A stretch of DNA of 64,000 nt from Georgenia satyanarayanai (GTDB taxonomy: Bacteria; Actinomycetota; Actinomycetes; Actinomycetales; Actinomycetaceae). A program made the translations under genes and the position numbers. The DNA is taken from the NCBI RefSeq assembly GCF_900116375.1, contig NZ_UETB01000006.1:124001-188000 (forward strand). The letters run 5' to 3'. The notes below the pieces were generated by a model, which did no database searches, had not been told where the DNA came from, and saw only the letters and a program-made list of their open reading frames with translations. Below, one piece after another: positions 34,687-46,552 of this stretch (positions within the stretch are counted from its first letter, which is position 1; the number at the start of each line of letters is the position of its first letter).

Positions 34687-34736
34687 GGCGTCTGGTGACC
34701 CAGCAACCCGCACATCCGACAAGTAAGGCAGGAATG

Positions 34737-35135
34737 ATGGAAGCCAAGGCGCAGGCGCGATACGTGCGCGTCACGCCCCTCAAGGCTCGGCGCGTCGTGG
34801 ACACCATCCGCGGTCAGCGCGCCTCCGAGGCCGTGACCGTGCTGCGGTTCGCCCCTCAGGCGGCAGCCGAGACGGTGCGTAAGGTCGTGGAGAGCGCGAT
34901 CGCCAATGCTCGCGTCAAGGCCGACCAGGCCGGCGAGGCGTTCGACGAGAACGCGCTCGTCATCAGCGCGGCATTCGTGGACGAGGGCCCGACGCTCAAG
35001 CGCTTCCGGCCCCGGGCCAAGGGCAGCGCGAGCCGGATCCTCAAGCGCACGAGCCACATCACCGTGGTCGTGGGCGACGACAGCAAGGTCGGCGCGAGCT
35101 CATCCGCCGCTGGAACGAAGGGGAGGACCCGATAG
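34737..35135 (+). CDS. rplV: 50S ribosomal protein L22
   Basis: A 132-aa protein with a beta-hairpin in the exit tunnel. [19 protein letters not shown] begins it; [24 protein letters not shown], the hairpin region, lies near 87-110. Two adjacent ATGs (34734, 34737) are possible; 34737 gives the better spacing to AAGG and the family start. The stop overlaps rpsC by one base. Confidence 0.95.
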   Translation: MEAKAQARYVRVTPLKARRVVDTIRGQRASEAVTVLRFAPQAAAETVRKVVESAIANARVKADQAGEAFDENALVISAAFVDEGPTLKRFRPRAKGSASRILKRTSHITVVVGDDSKVGASSSAAGTKGRTR

Positions 35136-35965
35136 TGGGTCAGAAGGTCAACCCGACCGGGTTCCGGCTCGGCATCACGACTGACCACCGCTCGCGGTGG
35201 TTCGCAGACAGCACCAAGCCGGGCCAGCGCTACCGCGACTACGTCCGCGAGGACGTCGCGATCCGCAAGCTCATGGCTTCCGGGCTCGAGCGCGCCGGGA
35301 TCTCCAAGGTCGACATCGAGCGCACCCGTGACCGGGTCCGCGTCGACCTCCACACCGCACGTCCGGGCATCGTCATCGGCCGCCGCGGCGCCGAGGCCGA
35401 CCGCCTGCGCGGCGAGCTGGAGAAGCTCACGGGCAAGCAGGTGCAGCTGAACATCCTCGAGGTGAAGAACCCCGAGATCGACGCTCAGCTCGTCGCCCAG
35501 GGCATCGCCGAGCAGCTCGCGAGCCGCGTGTCCTTCCGCCGCGCCATGCGCAAGGGCATGCAGTCCGCCCAGCGCGCCGGCGCGAAGGGGATCCGGGTGC
35601 AGTGCTCCGGCCGTCTCGGCGGCGCCGAGATGTCGCGCTCGGAGTTCTACCGCGAGGGTCGCGTGCCGCTGCACACCCTGCGCGCGAACATCGACTACGG
35701 CTTCTTCGAGGCCCGCACCACCTTCGGGCGCATCGGCGTCAAGGTGTGGATCTACAAGGGCGACCAGACCGAGCGCGAGTTCGCCCGCGAGCAGGCCGAC
35801 GCCACCCCCCGTGGCCGCGGTCGTGGCCCCGCCGGCGAGCGTGGCGGCGCCGACCGTCCCCGTGGCCGCCGGCCCGAGGGACGTGGTCCTCGCCAGGCCG
35901 AGCAGACCGAGGGCGCGCCTGCCGAGCAGGCCGCAGCCCCCGCCGAGTCAGGAACGGAGGCCTGA
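35135..35965 (+). CDS. rpsC: 30S ribosomal protein S3
   Basis: A 276-aa mRNA-entry protein with a KH domain ([18 protein letters not shown] near 72-89). [26 protein letters not shown] near 165-190 is conserved. The last ~55 residues are a lineage-specific tail, first Arg/Gly-rich ([13 protein letters not shown]) then Glu/Ala-rich. GGGGAGGA precedes the GTG. Confidence 0.97.
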   Translation: MGQKVNPTGFRLGITTDHRSRWFADSTKPGQRYRDYVREDVAIRKLMASGLERAGISKVDIERTRDRVRVDLHTARPGIVIGRRGAEADRLRGELEKLTGKQVQLNILEVKNPEIDAQLVAQGIAEQLASRVSFRRAMRKGMQSAQRAGAKGIRVQCSGRLGGAEMSRSEFYREGRVPLHTLRANIDYGFFEARTTFGRIGVKVWIYKGDQTEREFAREQADATPRGRGRGPAGERGGADRPRGRRPEGRGPRQAEQTEGAPAEQAAAPAESGTEA

Positions 35966-35970
35966 GCGAG

Positions 35971-36390
35971 ATGCTCATCCCCCGGCGGACCAAGTTCCGC
36001 AAGCAGCACCACCCCAAGCGCTCCGGCGTGGCCAAGGGTGGCACCGAGATCGCCTTCGGTGAGTTCGCGATCCAGGCTCTCGAGCCCGCGTACGTCACCA
36101 ACCGGCAGATCGAGGCGGCCCGTATCGCCATGACCCGGCACATCAAGCGTGGTGGAAAGGTGTGGATCAACATCTACCCCGACCGCCCGCTGACCAAGAA
36201 GCCGGCCGAGACCCGCATGGGTTCCGGCAAGGGCTCGCCCGAGTGGTGGGTCGCCAACGTCAAGCCCGGCCGCGTGCTCTTCGAGCTGGCCGGTGTCCCC
36301 GAGGAGCTGGCACGCGAGGCGCTGTCCCGCGCGCAGCACAAGCTCCCCATGAAGACTCGTTTCGTGAGCCGTGAGGGTGGTGAAGGCTGA
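35971..36390 (+). CDS. rplP: 50S ribosomal protein L16
   Basis: A 139-aa protein near the A site. [18 protein letters not shown] begins it, and [22 protein letters not shown] is near 89-110. Its stop overlaps the rpmC ATG (TGATG). Confidence 0.98.
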   Translation: MLIPRRTKFRKQHHPKRSGVAKGGTEIAFGEFAIQALEPAYVTNRQIEAARIAMTRHIKRGGKVWINIYPDRPLTKKPAETRMGSGKGSPEWWVANVKPGRVLFELAGVPEELAREALSRAQHKLPMKTRFVSREGGEG

Positions 36391-36629
36391 TGGCTATCGG
36401 TTCCAAGGGCCTGACTCCGTTCGACCTGGACGGGATGACCGACGAGACCCTGGCTGAAGAGCTCGCGAAGGCCAAGGAGGAGCTGTTCAAGCTGCGCTTC
36501 TCCTCGGCCACCGGGCAGCTCGAGGACCACGGTCGGCTCAAGGCCGTGCGTCGCGACATCGCCCGCATCTACACCATCGTGCACGAGCGCGAGCTCGGCA
36601 TCCGCACCGCGCCCAGCAGCGAGAAGTGA
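36390..36629 (+). CDS. rpmC: 50S ribosomal protein L29
   Basis: A 79-aa exit-site protein, two long helices. [37 protein letters not shown] is split across 24-60. The N-terminal ~12 residues and the Ser-rich tail vary between genera. Translationally coupled to rplP. Confidence 0.97.
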   Translation: MAIGSKGLTPFDLDGMTDETLAEELAKAKEELFKLRFSSATGQLEDHGRLKAVRRDIARIYTIVHERELGIRTAPSSEK

Positions 36630-36637
36630 TCGAGGCC

Positions 36638-36922
36638 ATGAGCGAGAACACCGAAGAGACCACCACGCAGGAGCGCAACGACCGCAAGGTGCGCCGTGGC
36701 TACGTGGTGTCCGACAAGATGGACAAGACCGTCGTCGTCGAGGTGGAGGACCGCGTCAAGCACCCGCTGTACGGCAAGGTCATCCGTCGCACGAGCAAGG
36801 TCAAGGCGCACGACGAGGCCAACACGGCCGGTGTCGGCGACCTCGTCCGCATCATGGAGACGCGGCCGCTGAGCGCGACCAAGCGCTGGCGACTTCTCGA
36901 CATCGTCGAGAAGGCCAAGTAG
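36638..36922 (+). CDS. rpsQ: 30S ribosomal protein S17
   Basis: A 94-aa OB-fold protein. [19 protein letters not shown] near 19-37 and [19 protein letters not shown] near 42-60 are the family signatures. The ATG at 36638 gives the usual start; the GTG at 36626, overlapping the rpmC stop, is an equally readable alternative. Confidence 0.95.
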   Translation: MSENTEETTTQERNDRKVRRGYVVSDKMDKTVVVEVEDRVKHPLYGKVIRRTSKVKAHDEANTAGVGDLVRIMETRPLSATKRWRLLDIVEKAK

Positions 36923-36995
36923 CCCACCAGCCCCCCATCCGTTCGGCAAGGCTCAGCCCCGGCTGAGAACCGGCTCGACGACAGGAGTACATCGA

Positions 36996-37364
36996 ATGAT
37001 CCAGCAGGAGTCGCGACTGAAGGTCGCCGACAACACCGGTGCCAAGGAGATCTTGTGCATCCGTGTGCTCGGAGGCTCCGGCCGGCGCTACGCCGGTATC
37101 GGTGACGTCATCGTCGCCACCGTCAAGGACGCCATCCCCGGCGGCAACGTCAAGAAGGGCGACGTCGTCAAGGCTGTCGTCGTGCGCGCTGCCAAGCAGC
37201 GTCGTCGCCCCGACGGTTCCTACATCCGCTTCGACGAGAACGCCGCCGTCATCCTCAAGGCTGACGGCGAGCCGCGCGGAACCCGCATCTTCGGCCCCGT
37301 GGGCCGCGAGCTGCGCGACAAGAAGTTCATGCGCATCGTCTCCCTGGCTCCGGAGGTGATCTGA
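36996..37364 (+). CDS. rplN: 50S ribosomal protein L14
   Basis: A 122-aa intersubunit-bridge protein. [19 protein letters not shown] opens it and [23 protein letters not shown] closes it. ACAGGAG precedes the ATG. rplX follows after one base. Confidence 0.98.
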   Translation: MIQQESRLKVADNTGAKEILCIRVLGGSGRRYAGIGDVIVATVKDAIPGGNVKKGDVVKAVVVRAAKQRRRPDGSYIRFDENAAVILKADGEPRGTRIFGPVGRELRDKKFMRIVSLAPEVI

Positions 37365-37365
37365 G

Positions 37366-37707
37366 ATGGCTCGGATCAAGAAGGGCGACCTCGTGGTCGT
37401 CATCGCAGGCCGCGACAAGGGCAAGCAGGGCCGTGTCCTCGAGGTCGACGTCGAGCGTGACCGCGTCGTCGTCGAGGGTGTCCAGCGCATGAAGCGCCAC
37501 ACCAAGGTCGGCCAGTCCGGCCGCGGCGCCAAGACCGGTGGCATCGAGACCATCGAGGCCGCGATCCACTCGAGCAACGTCATGGTCGTCGACCCGGAGA
37601 CCAAGAAGGGCACCCGGGTCGGGATCCGCACCGAGACGGTCGAGCGCGACGGCGTGGAGCGCACGCAGCGTGTCCGCGTCGCCAAGCGCTCCGGTAAGGA
37701 CATCTGA
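37366..37707 (+). CDS. rplX: 50S ribosomal protein L24
   Basis: A 113-aa assembly initiator with a KOW motif ([23 protein letters not shown], near 4-26). Length and C-terminal half ([21 protein letters not shown]) fit. Confidence 0.98.
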   Translation: MARIKKGDLVVVIAGRDKGKQGRVLEVDVERDRVVVEGVQRMKRHTKVGQSGRGAKTGGIETIEAAIHSSNVMVVDPETKKGTRVGIRTETVERDGVERTQRVRVAKRSGKDI

Positions 37708-37708
37708 C

Positions 37709-38275
37709 ATGAGCGAGACCACCACCGCAACGAGCCCGCGCCTCAAGCAGCGCTACCGCGAGGAGATCCTCACCGCCCTGCGCGAGGAGTTCCAGCACCC
37801 GAACGTCAACCAGGTCGCCGGTCTGACCAAGATCGTCGTCAACATGGGCGTGGGGGACGCGGCACGCGACTCCAAGCTCATCGAGGGCGCGATCCGCGAC
37901 CTGGCTCTCATCACCGGCCAGAAGCCGCAGGTGACGAAGGCCCGCAAGTCGATCGCCCAGTTCAAGCTGCGTGAGGGTCAGCCCATCGGCGCCCACGTCA
38001 CGCTGCGCGGCGACCGCATGTGGGAGTTCCTCGACCGACTGCTGTCGATCGCCCTGCCCCGCATCCGCGACTTCCGTGGGCTCTCGCCCAAGCAGTTCGA
38101 CGGCAACGGGAACTACACCTTCGGTCTCAACGAGCAGTCGATGTTCCACGAGATCGACCAGGACAAGATCGACCGCGTGCGCGGCATGGACATCACGGTC
38201 GTCACCACGGCCAAGACCGACGACGAGGCCCGCTCGCTGCTCAAGCACCTCGGCTTCCCGTTCAAGGAGAACTGA
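37709..38275 (+). CDS. rplE: 50S ribosomal protein L5
   Basis: A 188-aa 5S-rRNA-binding protein. [20 protein letters not shown] near 31-50 and [17 protein letters not shown] near 133-149 are diagnostic. AAGGA precedes the ATG at 37709. Confidence 0.98.
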   Translation: MSETTTATSPRLKQRYREEILTALREEFQHPNVNQVAGLTKIVVNMGVGDAARDSKLIEGAIRDLALITGQKPQVTKARKSIAQFKLREGQPIGAHVTLRGDRMWEFLDRLLSIALPRIRDFRGLSPKQFDGNGNYTFGLNEQSMFHEIDQDKIDRVRGMDITVVTTAKTDDEARSLLKHLGFPFKEN

Positions 38276-38276
38276 C

Positions 38277-38462
38277 GTGGCGAAGACCGCCCTGATCCAG
38301 AAGGCGAACCGCAAGCCCAAGTTCGCGGTGCGCGCCTACACCCGGTGCCAGCGGTGCGGCCGTCCGCACTCGGTCTACCGCAAGTTCGGCCTGTGCCGGA
38401 TCTGCCTGCGCGAGATGGCCCTTGCCGGCCAGCTCCCCGGCATCACGAAGAGCAGCTGGTAA
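38277..38462 (+). CDS. rpsN: 30S ribosomal protein S14, zinc-binding type Z
   Basis: A 61-aa short S14 with both zinc pairs intact (CQRC and CRIC). The GTG at 38277 follows AAGGAG and sits 1 nt after rplE. Its place between rplE and rpsH is the ancestral location. Confidence 0.97.
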   Translation: MAKTALIQKANRKPKFAVRAYTRCQRCGRPHSVYRKFGLCRICLREMALAGQLPGITKSSW

Positions 38463-38516
38463 ACGACTACGTCGTAGGTCCCGTAGGAAACCCCGACGAG
38501 GAAGGGCCGAGGCCCG

Positions 38517-38915
38517 ATGACAATGACTGACCCCATCGCAGACATGCTCACGCGTCTGCGTAACGCCAACTCGGCGTACCACGAGTCGGTGACCATGCCG
38601 TACTCGAAGCTCAAGCAGAACATCGCCGAGATCCTCAAGACCGAGGGTTACATCGCCGGCTGGGACGTCGAGGACGCCCCGGTGGGCAAGAACCTCACGC
38701 TCCAGCTGAAGTTCGGCCCCCAGCGCGAGCGCTCGCTCGCCGGTGTGCGTCGCGTGTCCAAGCCCGGACTGCGCGTGTACGCCAAGTCCACCAACCTGCC
38801 CCGAGTCCTCGGCGGCCTGGGCGTGGCGATCCTGTCCACCTCCTCCGGCCTCCTCACGGACCGCGAGGCACAGACCAAGGGCGTTGGCGGGGAAGTCCTC
38901 GCCTACGTCTGGTGA
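38517..38915 (+). CDS. rpsH: 30S ribosomal protein S8
   Basis: A 132-aa protein binding the 16S central domain; a translational repressor of the spc operon in E. coli. [17 protein letters not shown] begins it and [26 protein letters not shown] ends it, broken near 110. A second ATG lies 6 nt downstream. Confidence 0.97.
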   Translation: MTMTDPIADMLTRLRNANSAYHESVTMPYSKLKQNIAEILKTEGYIAGWDVEDAPVGKNLTLQLKFGPQRERSLAGVRRVSKPGLRVYAKSTNLPRVLGGLGVAILSTSSGLLTDREAQTKGVGGEVLAYVW

Positions 38916-38933
38916 TCGGGAAGGAGTAGAGAC

Positions 38934-39473
38934 ATGTCCCGAATCGGAAAGGTCCCCGTCCCGGTCCCCGCAGGTGTCGACGTCACCATCGAGGGCTCGG
39001 TCGTGACCGTCAAGGGGCCCAAGGGCACCCTCAGCCACACCGTCGCCGCCCCCATCACCGTCGCTCGCGACGACGAGGGTGCGATCGTCGTGACCCGGCC
39101 GGACGACGAGCGCGAGTCGCGTTCGCTGCACGGCCTCACCCGCACGCTCATCGCCAACCTCGTCACCGGAGTGACCCAGGGCTACGAGCGCAAGCTCGAG
39201 ATCGTCGGCACGGGTTACCGCGCCGTCGCCAAGGGCTCCTCCGTCGAGCTGGCGCTCGGCTTCTCCCACCCGGTCGTCATCGAGCCGCCGGAGGGCGTGA
39301 CGCTCACCGTCGACGCCCCCACCAAGCTCACGGTGTCCGGGATCGACAAGCAGCAGGTCGGCGAGCTGGCCGCGAACATCCGCAAGATCCGCAAGCCCGA
39401 GCCCTACAAGGGCAAGGGTGTGCGCTACGCCGGCGAGCAGGTGCGCCGCAAGGCCGGAAAGGCAGGTAAGTGA
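38934..39473 (+). CDS. rplF: 50S ribosomal protein L6
   Basis: A 179-aa two-domain protein near the sarcin-ricin loop. [20 protein letters not shown] opens it; the C-terminal [20 protein letters not shown] near 150-169 is diagnostic. GGAAGGAG precedes the ATG. Confidence 0.98.
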   Translation: MSRIGKVPVPVPAGVDVTIEGSVVTVKGPKGTLSHTVAAPITVARDDEGAIVVTRPDDERESRSLHGLTRTLIANLVTGVTQGYERKLEIVGTGYRAVAKGSSVELALGFSHPVVIEPPEGVTLTVDAPTKLTVSGIDKQQVGELAANIRKIRKPEPYKGKGVRYAGEQVRRKAGKAGK

Positions 39474-39844
39474 TGGCACTGTCCGTCAAGGGCAAGGGCA
39501 AGAACGCCGCTCGCGGGCGCCGTCACCTCCGTGTCCGCAAGAAGGTCTCCGGCACGTCGGAGCGTCCGCGCCTCGTCGTCACCCGCTCCTCGCGCCACAT
39601 GGTCGCGCAGCTGGTCGACGACACGAGCGGCACCACCATCGCGTCCGCCTCGACCCTCGAGGCCGACCTGCGGGCGTCTGACGACGAGAAGGTCGCCAAG
39701 GCGCGTCGCGTCGGCGAGCTCGTCGCCGAGCGGGCCAAGGCTGCCGGTGTCGAGGTCGCGGTGTTCGACCGCGGCGGCAACCGGTACCACGGCCGCGTGG
39801 CCGCCGTCGCCGACGGCGCCCGTGAGGGCGGGCTCGCCCTGTGA
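39473..39844 (+). CDS. rplR: 50S ribosomal protein L18
   Basis: A 123-aa 5S-rRNA-binding protein. [19 protein letters not shown] near 16-34 and [24 protein letters not shown] near 98-121 are typical. The ATG at 39473 overlaps the rplF stop. Confidence 0.98.
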   Translation: MALSVKGKGKNAARGRRHLRVRKKVSGTSERPRLVVTRSSRHMVAQLVDDTSGTTIASASTLEADLRASDDEKVAKARRVGELVAERAKAAGVEVAVFDRGGNRYHGRVAAVADGAREGGLAL

Positions 39845-39878
39845 CCAGCGTGAACGTACGAGAGCAAAGGAACATCTG

Positions 39879-40553
39879 ATGGCTGCACCGCAGCGAAGCA
39901 GGACCGGTTCCGGTACCGGTGCCGGCCCCGCCGGCGGCGAGCGCTCCGGCGGTCGCCGGGGCGAGGGCCGTCGCGGCGCCGCCGAGCCGAGGAACGAGTT
40001 CGTCGAGCGCGTCGTCACGATCAACCGCGTCTCCAAGGTCGTCAAGGGTGGTCGTCGCTTCAGCTTCACCGCTCTCGTCGTCGTCGGGGACGGCAACGGG
40101 ACGGTCGGCGTCGGCTACGGCAAGGCCAAGGAGGTGCCGGCCGCGATCGCGAAGGGTGTCGAGGAGGCGAAGAAGAACTTCTTCCGCGTCCCGATGATCC
40201 AGAAGACGATCCCGCACGCCGTCACCGGCGAGGCAGCGGCCGGCGTGGTCTTCCTGCGCCCCGCAGCCCCGGGTACCGGCGTCATCGCCGGCGGTCCGGT
40301 CCGCGCCGTCCTCGACTGCGCCGGCATCCACGACGTGCTGAGCAAGTCGCTCGGCTCGGAGAACGCGATCAACATCGTGCACGCCACCGCTCAGGCGCTG
40401 CGCAACCTCGAGCAGCCCGAGTCCGTCGCGGCCCGCCGCGGTCTGCCCCTCGAGCGTGTCGCCCCGGCCGTCATGCTGCGCAACCGCGCGGCGGGCGAGG
40501 CCCAGGCGCGCGAGGAGAAGCAGGCCGAGGCGTCCGGGAAGGTCGGTGCGTGA
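39879..40553 (+). CDS. rpsE: 30S ribosomal protein S5
   Basis: A 224-aa fidelity protein. An N-terminal Gly/Arg-rich extension of ~45 residues precedes the core ([41 protein letters not shown]). The C-terminal [13 protein letters not shown] tail is lineage-specific. AAAGGAA precedes the ATG; the stop overlaps rpmD (TGATG). Confidence 0.97.
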   Translation: MAAPQRSRTGSGTGAGPAGGERSGGRRGEGRRGAAEPRNEFVERVVTINRVSKVVKGGRRFSFTALVVVGDGNGTVGVGYGKAKEVPAAIAKGVEEAKKNFFRVPMIQKTIPHAVTGEAAAGVVFLRPAAPGTGVIAGGPVRAVLDCAGIHDVLSKSLGSENAINIVHATAQALRNLEQPESVAARRGLPLERVAPAVMLRNRAAGEAQAREEKQAEASGKVGA

Positions 40554-40735
40554 TGGCACAGCTCAAGGTCACGCAGACGAAGTCCGCGATCGGCGGCAAG
40601 GAGAACCAGCGCCAGACCCTGCGCACGCTCGGTCTGGGCCGGATCGGCCGGAGCGTCGTGCGTGAGGACCGTCCCGAGGTTCGCGGCATGATCACGACGG
40701 TGGCCCACCTGGTCTCCGTCGAGGAGGTCAAGTAA
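40553..40735 (+). CDS. rpmD: 50S ribosomal protein L30
   Basis: A 60-aa protein of the usual length. [20 protein letters not shown] near 5-24 and [15 protein letters not shown] near 41-55 are diagnostic. It is present in the spc operon although some actinobacteria lack it. Confidence 0.98.
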   Translation: MAQLKVTQTKSAIGGKENQRQTLRTLGLGRIGRSVVREDRPEVRGMITTVAHLVSVEEVK

Positions 40736-40737
40736 CC

Positions 40738-41214
40738 ATGGCAGAGTCCAAGCAGACTCCCGAGCAGGCGCGCACCCTCAAGGTGCACCACCTGCGTCCC
40801 GCCCCCGGCGCCAAGAGCGCCAAGATCCGCGTCGGACGCGGTGAGGGCGGCAAGCGCGGCAAGACCGCGGGTCGCGGCACCAAGGGCACCAAGGCCCGCT
40901 ACCAGGTGCCGGCCGGCTTCGAGGGCGGGCAGATGCCGCTGCACATGCGGCTGCCCAAGCTCCGCGGCTTCAAGAACCCCTTCCGCGTCGAGTACCAGGT
41001 CGTCAACCTCGACCGTCTCTCCGCCCTCTTCCCCGAGGGTGGCTCCGTGACGGTCGACGACCTCGTCGCCAAGGGCGCCGTGCGCTCCGGCCAGCTGGTC
41101 AAGGTGCTGGGCAGCGGTGAGGTCACCGTCAAGCTCGACATCGTGGCCAACGCGTGGTCGGCCTCGGCGCAGGAGAAGATCGAGGCAGCAGGCGGGTCCC
41201 TGACCCAGGCCTGA
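40738..41214 (+). CDS. rplO: 50S ribosomal protein L15
   Basis: A 158-aa late-assembly protein. The basic, Gly-rich [21 protein letters not shown] near 37-57 and [19 protein letters not shown] near 64-82 are typical. It is the last ribosomal-protein gene here; 153 nt separate it from secY. Confidence 0.98.
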   Translation: MAESKQTPEQARTLKVHHLRPAPGAKSAKIRVGRGEGGKRGKTAGRGTKGTKARYQVPAGFEGGQMPLHMRLPKLRGFKNPFRVEYQVVNLDRLSALFPEGGSVTVDDLVAKGAVRSGQLVKVLGSGEVTVKLDIVANAWSASAQEKIEAAGGSLTQA

Positions 41215-41367
41215 GCTGCCGACGAGCGGGCGGTCCGGACACCGGGCCGCCCGTTCGCGCTCCCGGGACGTGGCACAGGCCACGTCGTGGAACAGGTACA
41301 GTACGTTGCGGTCCAGACCGCCGACGCGAGCTACGTCGCCCGCCGTCGTCACATTGCAGGAGGAAGA

Positions 41368-42668
<1,301 letters not shown>

Positions 42669-42672
<4 letters not shown>

Positions 42673-43241
42673 GCCGCCGTCTCGTCCTCCTCGGCCCGCC
42701 CGGCGCGGGCAAGGGCACCCAGGCCACCCGCCTGAGCTCGACGCTCGGCATCCCCGCGATCTCCACCGGCGACATCTTCCGCAGCAACGTCGCCGAGCGC
42801 ACCGAGCTCGGCCGGCGTGCCCAGCGGTACATGGACGCCGGGGAGTACGTGCCCGACGAGATCACCAACGACATGGTCCGGGACCGCCTCGCCCGGGAGG
42901 ACGCCACGGACGGGTTCCTCCTGGACGGCTACCCCCGCACGCTCGACCAGGTCCGCGAGCTCGACGCGATGCTCGAGGCGAGCGGGACGGCGCTGGACGC
43001 GGTCGTCGAGCTCACCGCCGACGACGAGGTCGTCGTGCAGCGTCTCCTGGGCCGGGCGGCCGAGCAGAACCGCGCGGACGACACCGACGTGGTCATCCGC
43101 CGTCGTCTCGAGGTCTACCACGACCAGACGGCGCCGCTGGCGGACCACTACGCCCAGCGCGAGCTGCTCGTGCGGGTCGACGGGATCGGGTCCGTCGAGG
43201 AGGTCACCGAGCGCCTGCTCGGCGCGCTGAACGCCGGCTGA
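42669..43241 (+). CDS. adk: Adenylate kinase
   Basis: A 190-aa enzyme balancing ATP, ADP and AMP. P-loop GPPGAGKGT at 9-17, AMP site STGDIFR, and DGYPRTLDQ carries the catalytic Arg. It is the short form without the zinc-binding LID, normal for actinobacteria. The ATG overlaps the secY stop by 4 nt, and its own stop overlaps map. Confidence 0.98.
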
Positions 43242-44068
43242 TGCGCGAGCGCATCGAGTACAAGACGCCGGAGCAGATCCGGGTCATGCGACGCGCGGGT
43301 CTCGTCGTCGCCGAGATCCACGCGGCGCTCCGGGAGGCCGCGGCGCCCGGTCGGACCACCGCCGAGCTGGACGACGTCGCCCGGCAGGTCCTCGACGACG
43401 CCGGGTCCCGGTCGAACTTCCTCGGGTACCACGGCTACCCGGCGCACGTGTGCATCTCCGTCAACGACGAGGTCGTCCACGGCATCCCGGGGGAGCGGGT
43501 GCTCGCCGACGGCGACGTCGTCTCCTTCGACTGCGGCGCCGTCGTCGACGGCTGGCACGGGGACGCCGCCTTCACCGTCGTGCTCGGCGAGGGGGACCCG
43601 CGCGACCACGCGCTGAGCGAGGCGACCCGGACGGCCATGTGGGACGCCATCGCCGCACTGGCCGGCGGTACCCGCCTCGACGTCGTCGGGGAGGCCGTGG
43701 AGGACGCCGTCTCCGCGCACGTCGCGGCCGGGAACGAGCCGCTCGGCATCATCGAGGACTACGTGGGCCACGGCATCGGCAGTGCCATGCACCAGCCCCC
43801 CGACGTCCTCAACTACCGCGCCTCGCGGCGCGGTCCGCGACTGCGCCCGGGGATGTGCCTGGCGATCGAGCCGATGCTCAGCCGGGGCACCATCGAGACC
43901 CGCGTGCTGGCCGACGACTGGACAGTCGTCACGGCCGACGGCGCCCGCGCGGCGCACTGGGAGCACTCCGTGGCGCTCACCGAGCACGGCGTCTGGGTCC
44001 TCACCGCGGAGGACGGCGGGACGGCCGAGCTCGAAACACGGAACGTGCGCGTGTCGCCTCTGTCATGA
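43241..44068 (+). CDS. map: Methionine aminopeptidase, type I
   Basis: A 275-aa dimetal protease that removes the initiator Met. The five metal ligands are all present: Asp97 and Asp108 (FDCGAVVDGWHGD), His177 (GHGIG), Glu210 (AIEPM) and Glu241. It lacks the N-terminal SH3-like zinc extension. TGATG overlap with adk. In most relatives infA follows; here the next gene is a LuxR-type regulator. Confidence 0.97.
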   Translation: MRERIEYKTPEQIRVMRRAGLVVAEIHAALREAAAPGRTTAELDDVARQVLDDAGSRSNFLGYHGYPAHVCISVNDEVVHGIPGERVLADGDVVSFDCGAVVDGWHGDAAFTVVLGEGDPRDHALSEATRTAMWDAIAALAGGTRLDVVGEAVEDAVSAHVAAGNEPLGIIEDYVGHGIGSAMHQPPDVLNYRASRRGPRLRPGMCLAIEPMLSRGTIETRVLADDWTVVTADGARAAHWEHSVALTEHGVWVLTAEDGGTAELETRNVRVSPLS

Positions 44069-44075
44069 TAAGGAC

Positions 44076-46550
44076 ATGAATCGCCTGGGGCGGCGGGTTC
44101 ACGGACCCCTCCCACGCGCCAGTCGCGCGGCCTACGTGGCGCCGCGCATCCTGGACGCGTTGGGATCGCGCGCGCCGCTGACAGTGCTGCGCGGCCCGCG
44201 CGGCTTCGGCAAGACCACCGCGCTCGTGGACTGGCTCAGCGGCATGGACGACGGTGTCCCCACCGTCTACGTCCCCCTCGACGAGGGCTCCCGCCTCGCG
44301 CCGGGGTTCTGGTCCACGATGCACGCCGCCCTGGCCGCCGCCGACCTCGACGGGCAGGCGCCCGACGTGGACGGGGAGGACCCGGACCGCGTCGCGGTGC
44401 TCGGTGCGCTCCTGCGGCACGAGGACCCGCTGCGGCTCGTCGTCGACAATTACCACGAGGCCGGGCACCTCGACGGCCGCAGCGAGATCGACGACCAGCT
44501 CCTCGAGCTCGTCCGATCCAGCGCCGCGCTCGAGCTCGTCGTCTCCACCCGCTCGCTGCGGGCCCTGGAGACCACCGGTGCGCTCTCGGTCGACCTCACT
44601 GTCGTGCGCCCCGCCGACCTCGCCATGCAGGCCGAGGACGTCGCCGCGCTGGCCGAGCTCCACGGCGTCGCGATGACGCAGGACGACGCGAGCGAGCTCG
44701 CGATGGAGCTCGGGGGCTGGCCGGCCGCCGTCCGCGCGTGCATCGCGGCTGCCGCGGTCGGTGGGCACCAGGCGGCCGTCGACGCCGGCACGGTCGACGG
44801 CTTCATCGAGGCACTCCTGGCGGACGTGCGCTCGACTGCGCTGCGCGAGTTCCTCATGCGCACCGCCGTGCCGGACGAGTTCTCCGCGGCGGCGGCCCGC
44901 GCGATCGTCCCGGACGGCACCGCCCTGCGGGAGCTGCGCAACCTGCGCGTCGGTGGTCTGCTGCGCGAGCGCGAGACGGTGGAGGGGCTGAGGTACTCCT
45001 ACCCGCCCGCGATCCGCGACGCGCTGCGCCGGGTGTCCTTCGAGCTCCACCCGCACCTGGAGCGGGAGGTGCACATCGCCCTCATGGCCCTCGCGGCTCA
45101 GGAGGAGGGACCGATCGGGGTGCTTCGCCACGCGGTCCGGGCCCAGGAGTGGGACACGGCCCTGCGGATCATCGCCGAGGAGTGGTCCGCCCTCCTCACG
45201 CAGCACCCCCACCGGCTCATCGAGCTCGCCGGCAGCTTCCCCCGCGAGATCGCCGACGGTGACCCCCGCCTCCAGGTGGTCCGGCGCCACCTGCCCCGGA
45301 TGGCGCCGGCGGCCGAGGAGGAGGTCAGCGAGTGGACGCCCACGGGCGCCCACTTCGTCGACGCGGCCGTCAAGCAGCGCTGGCAGGAGATGCGGGAGAC
45401 CACCGACGAGGTGCACATCCTCATCCAGTCCGGTCTTGCCGCGGTCTTCGCGGGCGAGCAGGAGGCGGCCGCGTACGCCTTCGAGCGCGTCCGTGACCAC
45501 GGCATGCGGCAGGACGACCGCACCGCGCGGCTGCTCGGCATCGGCGGCATGCTCACCGCCAAGACCTTCCACGGGGAGACCGACCTCGCCCTGCGGCTCC
45601 TGGAGGACGCCGAGCTCGCCGACGTCATCTCCGGCGGCGACGACGACGAGGTGAGCCGCCTCGTCCGGGTGGGCAGTCGGATCATGCGCGCGATCGCCAC
45701 CGTCGACGGGATGCGTCCGGAGGCGCACGAGGCTGTGGCGGCGATCGTCGAGCCGGGCCGGCGCGACGAGCTGTGGGCGCTGGCCATCCACGCACGCGGC
45801 CTGTACGCCTCCGTGTACGGCAACGAGGAGGACCAGGCGCGGGCGGTCGGCCAGCTGCGTGCCGCGCTGCGGCACCTGGAGCCCGGCGGCATCGCGGAGT
45901 CGACCATCGGTACCCAGCTGGTCGAGCTCCTCGTGGCCGGGGGGATGGTCGACGTCGCCGAGCAGGTGCTCGACCGGCTCGTCGACGGCTTCGTGTCCAG
46001 CTCCACCCGCGCCTACCTGCTCCATGCCCAGGGGCGGGAGCAGGAGGCCATCGACGTCGCCGCCCGCGACCTCGGGGACCGGCGCATGACGGCACGCAGC
46101 CGGCTCATCAACGAGCTCATCATCGCCGCGGCGCTCTACCGGCTCGGGCAGGGCACCGCCGCCCGACGCCGTTTCACCCGCGGCGTGCGGATCGCCTACG
46201 AGACCGGGCAGCGACGTCCCTTCGCGCTCATCGACGCGGACATCTTCGCCGCGCTCGCCGGCAACGACCCCGACCTGTTCGCCCTGCGCCCCCTCGCGTC
46301 CACGACCGACGCCCAGCGGCCCCACGCCGTGCCGTCCACGCCCGCCGTGCCGACCGAGCTCAGCGCCCGTGAGCTGCAGGTGCTCGCCGCGCTCCAGGAC
46401 AGCGCGGGCCCGGCCGGGGTGGCCGCAGCGCTCGGTATGTCGGTCAACACCGCCAAGACCCACCTGCGCCACGTCTACCGCAAGCTCGGCGCCTCGAGCA
46501 GGGACGAGGCGCTCGTCCTCAGCCGCGGCCTCAGCGGCGAGCGGCGGTAG
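44076..46550 (+). CDS. MalT-like LuxR-family ATP-binding regulator 1
   Basis: An 824-aa regulator built like MalT. The P-loop GPRGFGKTTAL is at 40-50, and the Walker B/DDYH-type motif is altered to VVDNYHEA around Asp124. A long helical middle of probable TPR-like repeats spans ~330-740. A C-terminal LuxR helix-turn-helix is at ~762-820 (LSARELQVLAALQ; VAAALGMSVNTAKTHLRHVYRKLG). There is no receiver or membrane segment, so it should sense a small molecule or partner protein in the cytoplasm. The ATG at 44076 lies 7 nt after map. The next gene, a paralogue, follows after 2 nt. Confidence 0.88.
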   Translation: MNRLGRRVHGPLPRASRAAYVAPRILDALGSRAPLTVLRGPRGFGKTTALVDWLSGMDDGVPTVYVPLDEGSRLAPGFWSTMHAALAAADLDGQAPDVDGEDPDRVAVLGALLRHEDPLRLVVDNYHEAGHLDGRSEIDDQLLELVRSSAALELVVSTRSLRALETTGALSVDLTVVRPADLAMQAEDVAALAELHGVAMTQDDASELAMELGGWPAAVRACIAAAAVGGHQAAVDAGTVDGFIEALLADVRSTALREFLMRTAVPDEFSAAAARAIVPDGTALRELRNLRVGGLLRERETVEGLRYSYPPAIRDALRRVSFELHPHLEREVHIALMALAAQEEGPIGVLRHAVRAQEWDTALRIIAEEWSALLTQHPHRLIELAGSFPREIADGDPRLQVVRRHLPRMAPAAEEEVSEWTPTGAHFVDAAVKQRWQEMRETTDEVHILIQSGLAAVFAGEQEAAAYAFERVRDHGMRQDDRTARLLGIGGMLTAKTFHGETDLALRLLEDAELADVISGGDDDEVSRLVRVGSRIMRAIATVDGMRPEAHEAVAAIVEPGRRDELWALAIHARGLYASVYGNEEDQARAVGQLRAALRHLEPGGIAESTIGTQLVELLVAGGMVDVAEQVLDRLVDGFVSSSTRAYLLHAQGREQEAIDVAARDLGDRRMTARSRLINELIIAAALYRLGQGTAARRRFTRGVRIAYETGQRRPFALIDADIFAALAGNDPDLFALRPLASTTDAQRPHAVPSTPAVPTELSARELQVLAALQDSAGPAGVAAALGMSVNTAKTHLRHVYRKLGASSRDEALVLSRGLSGERR

Positions 46551-46552
46551 CG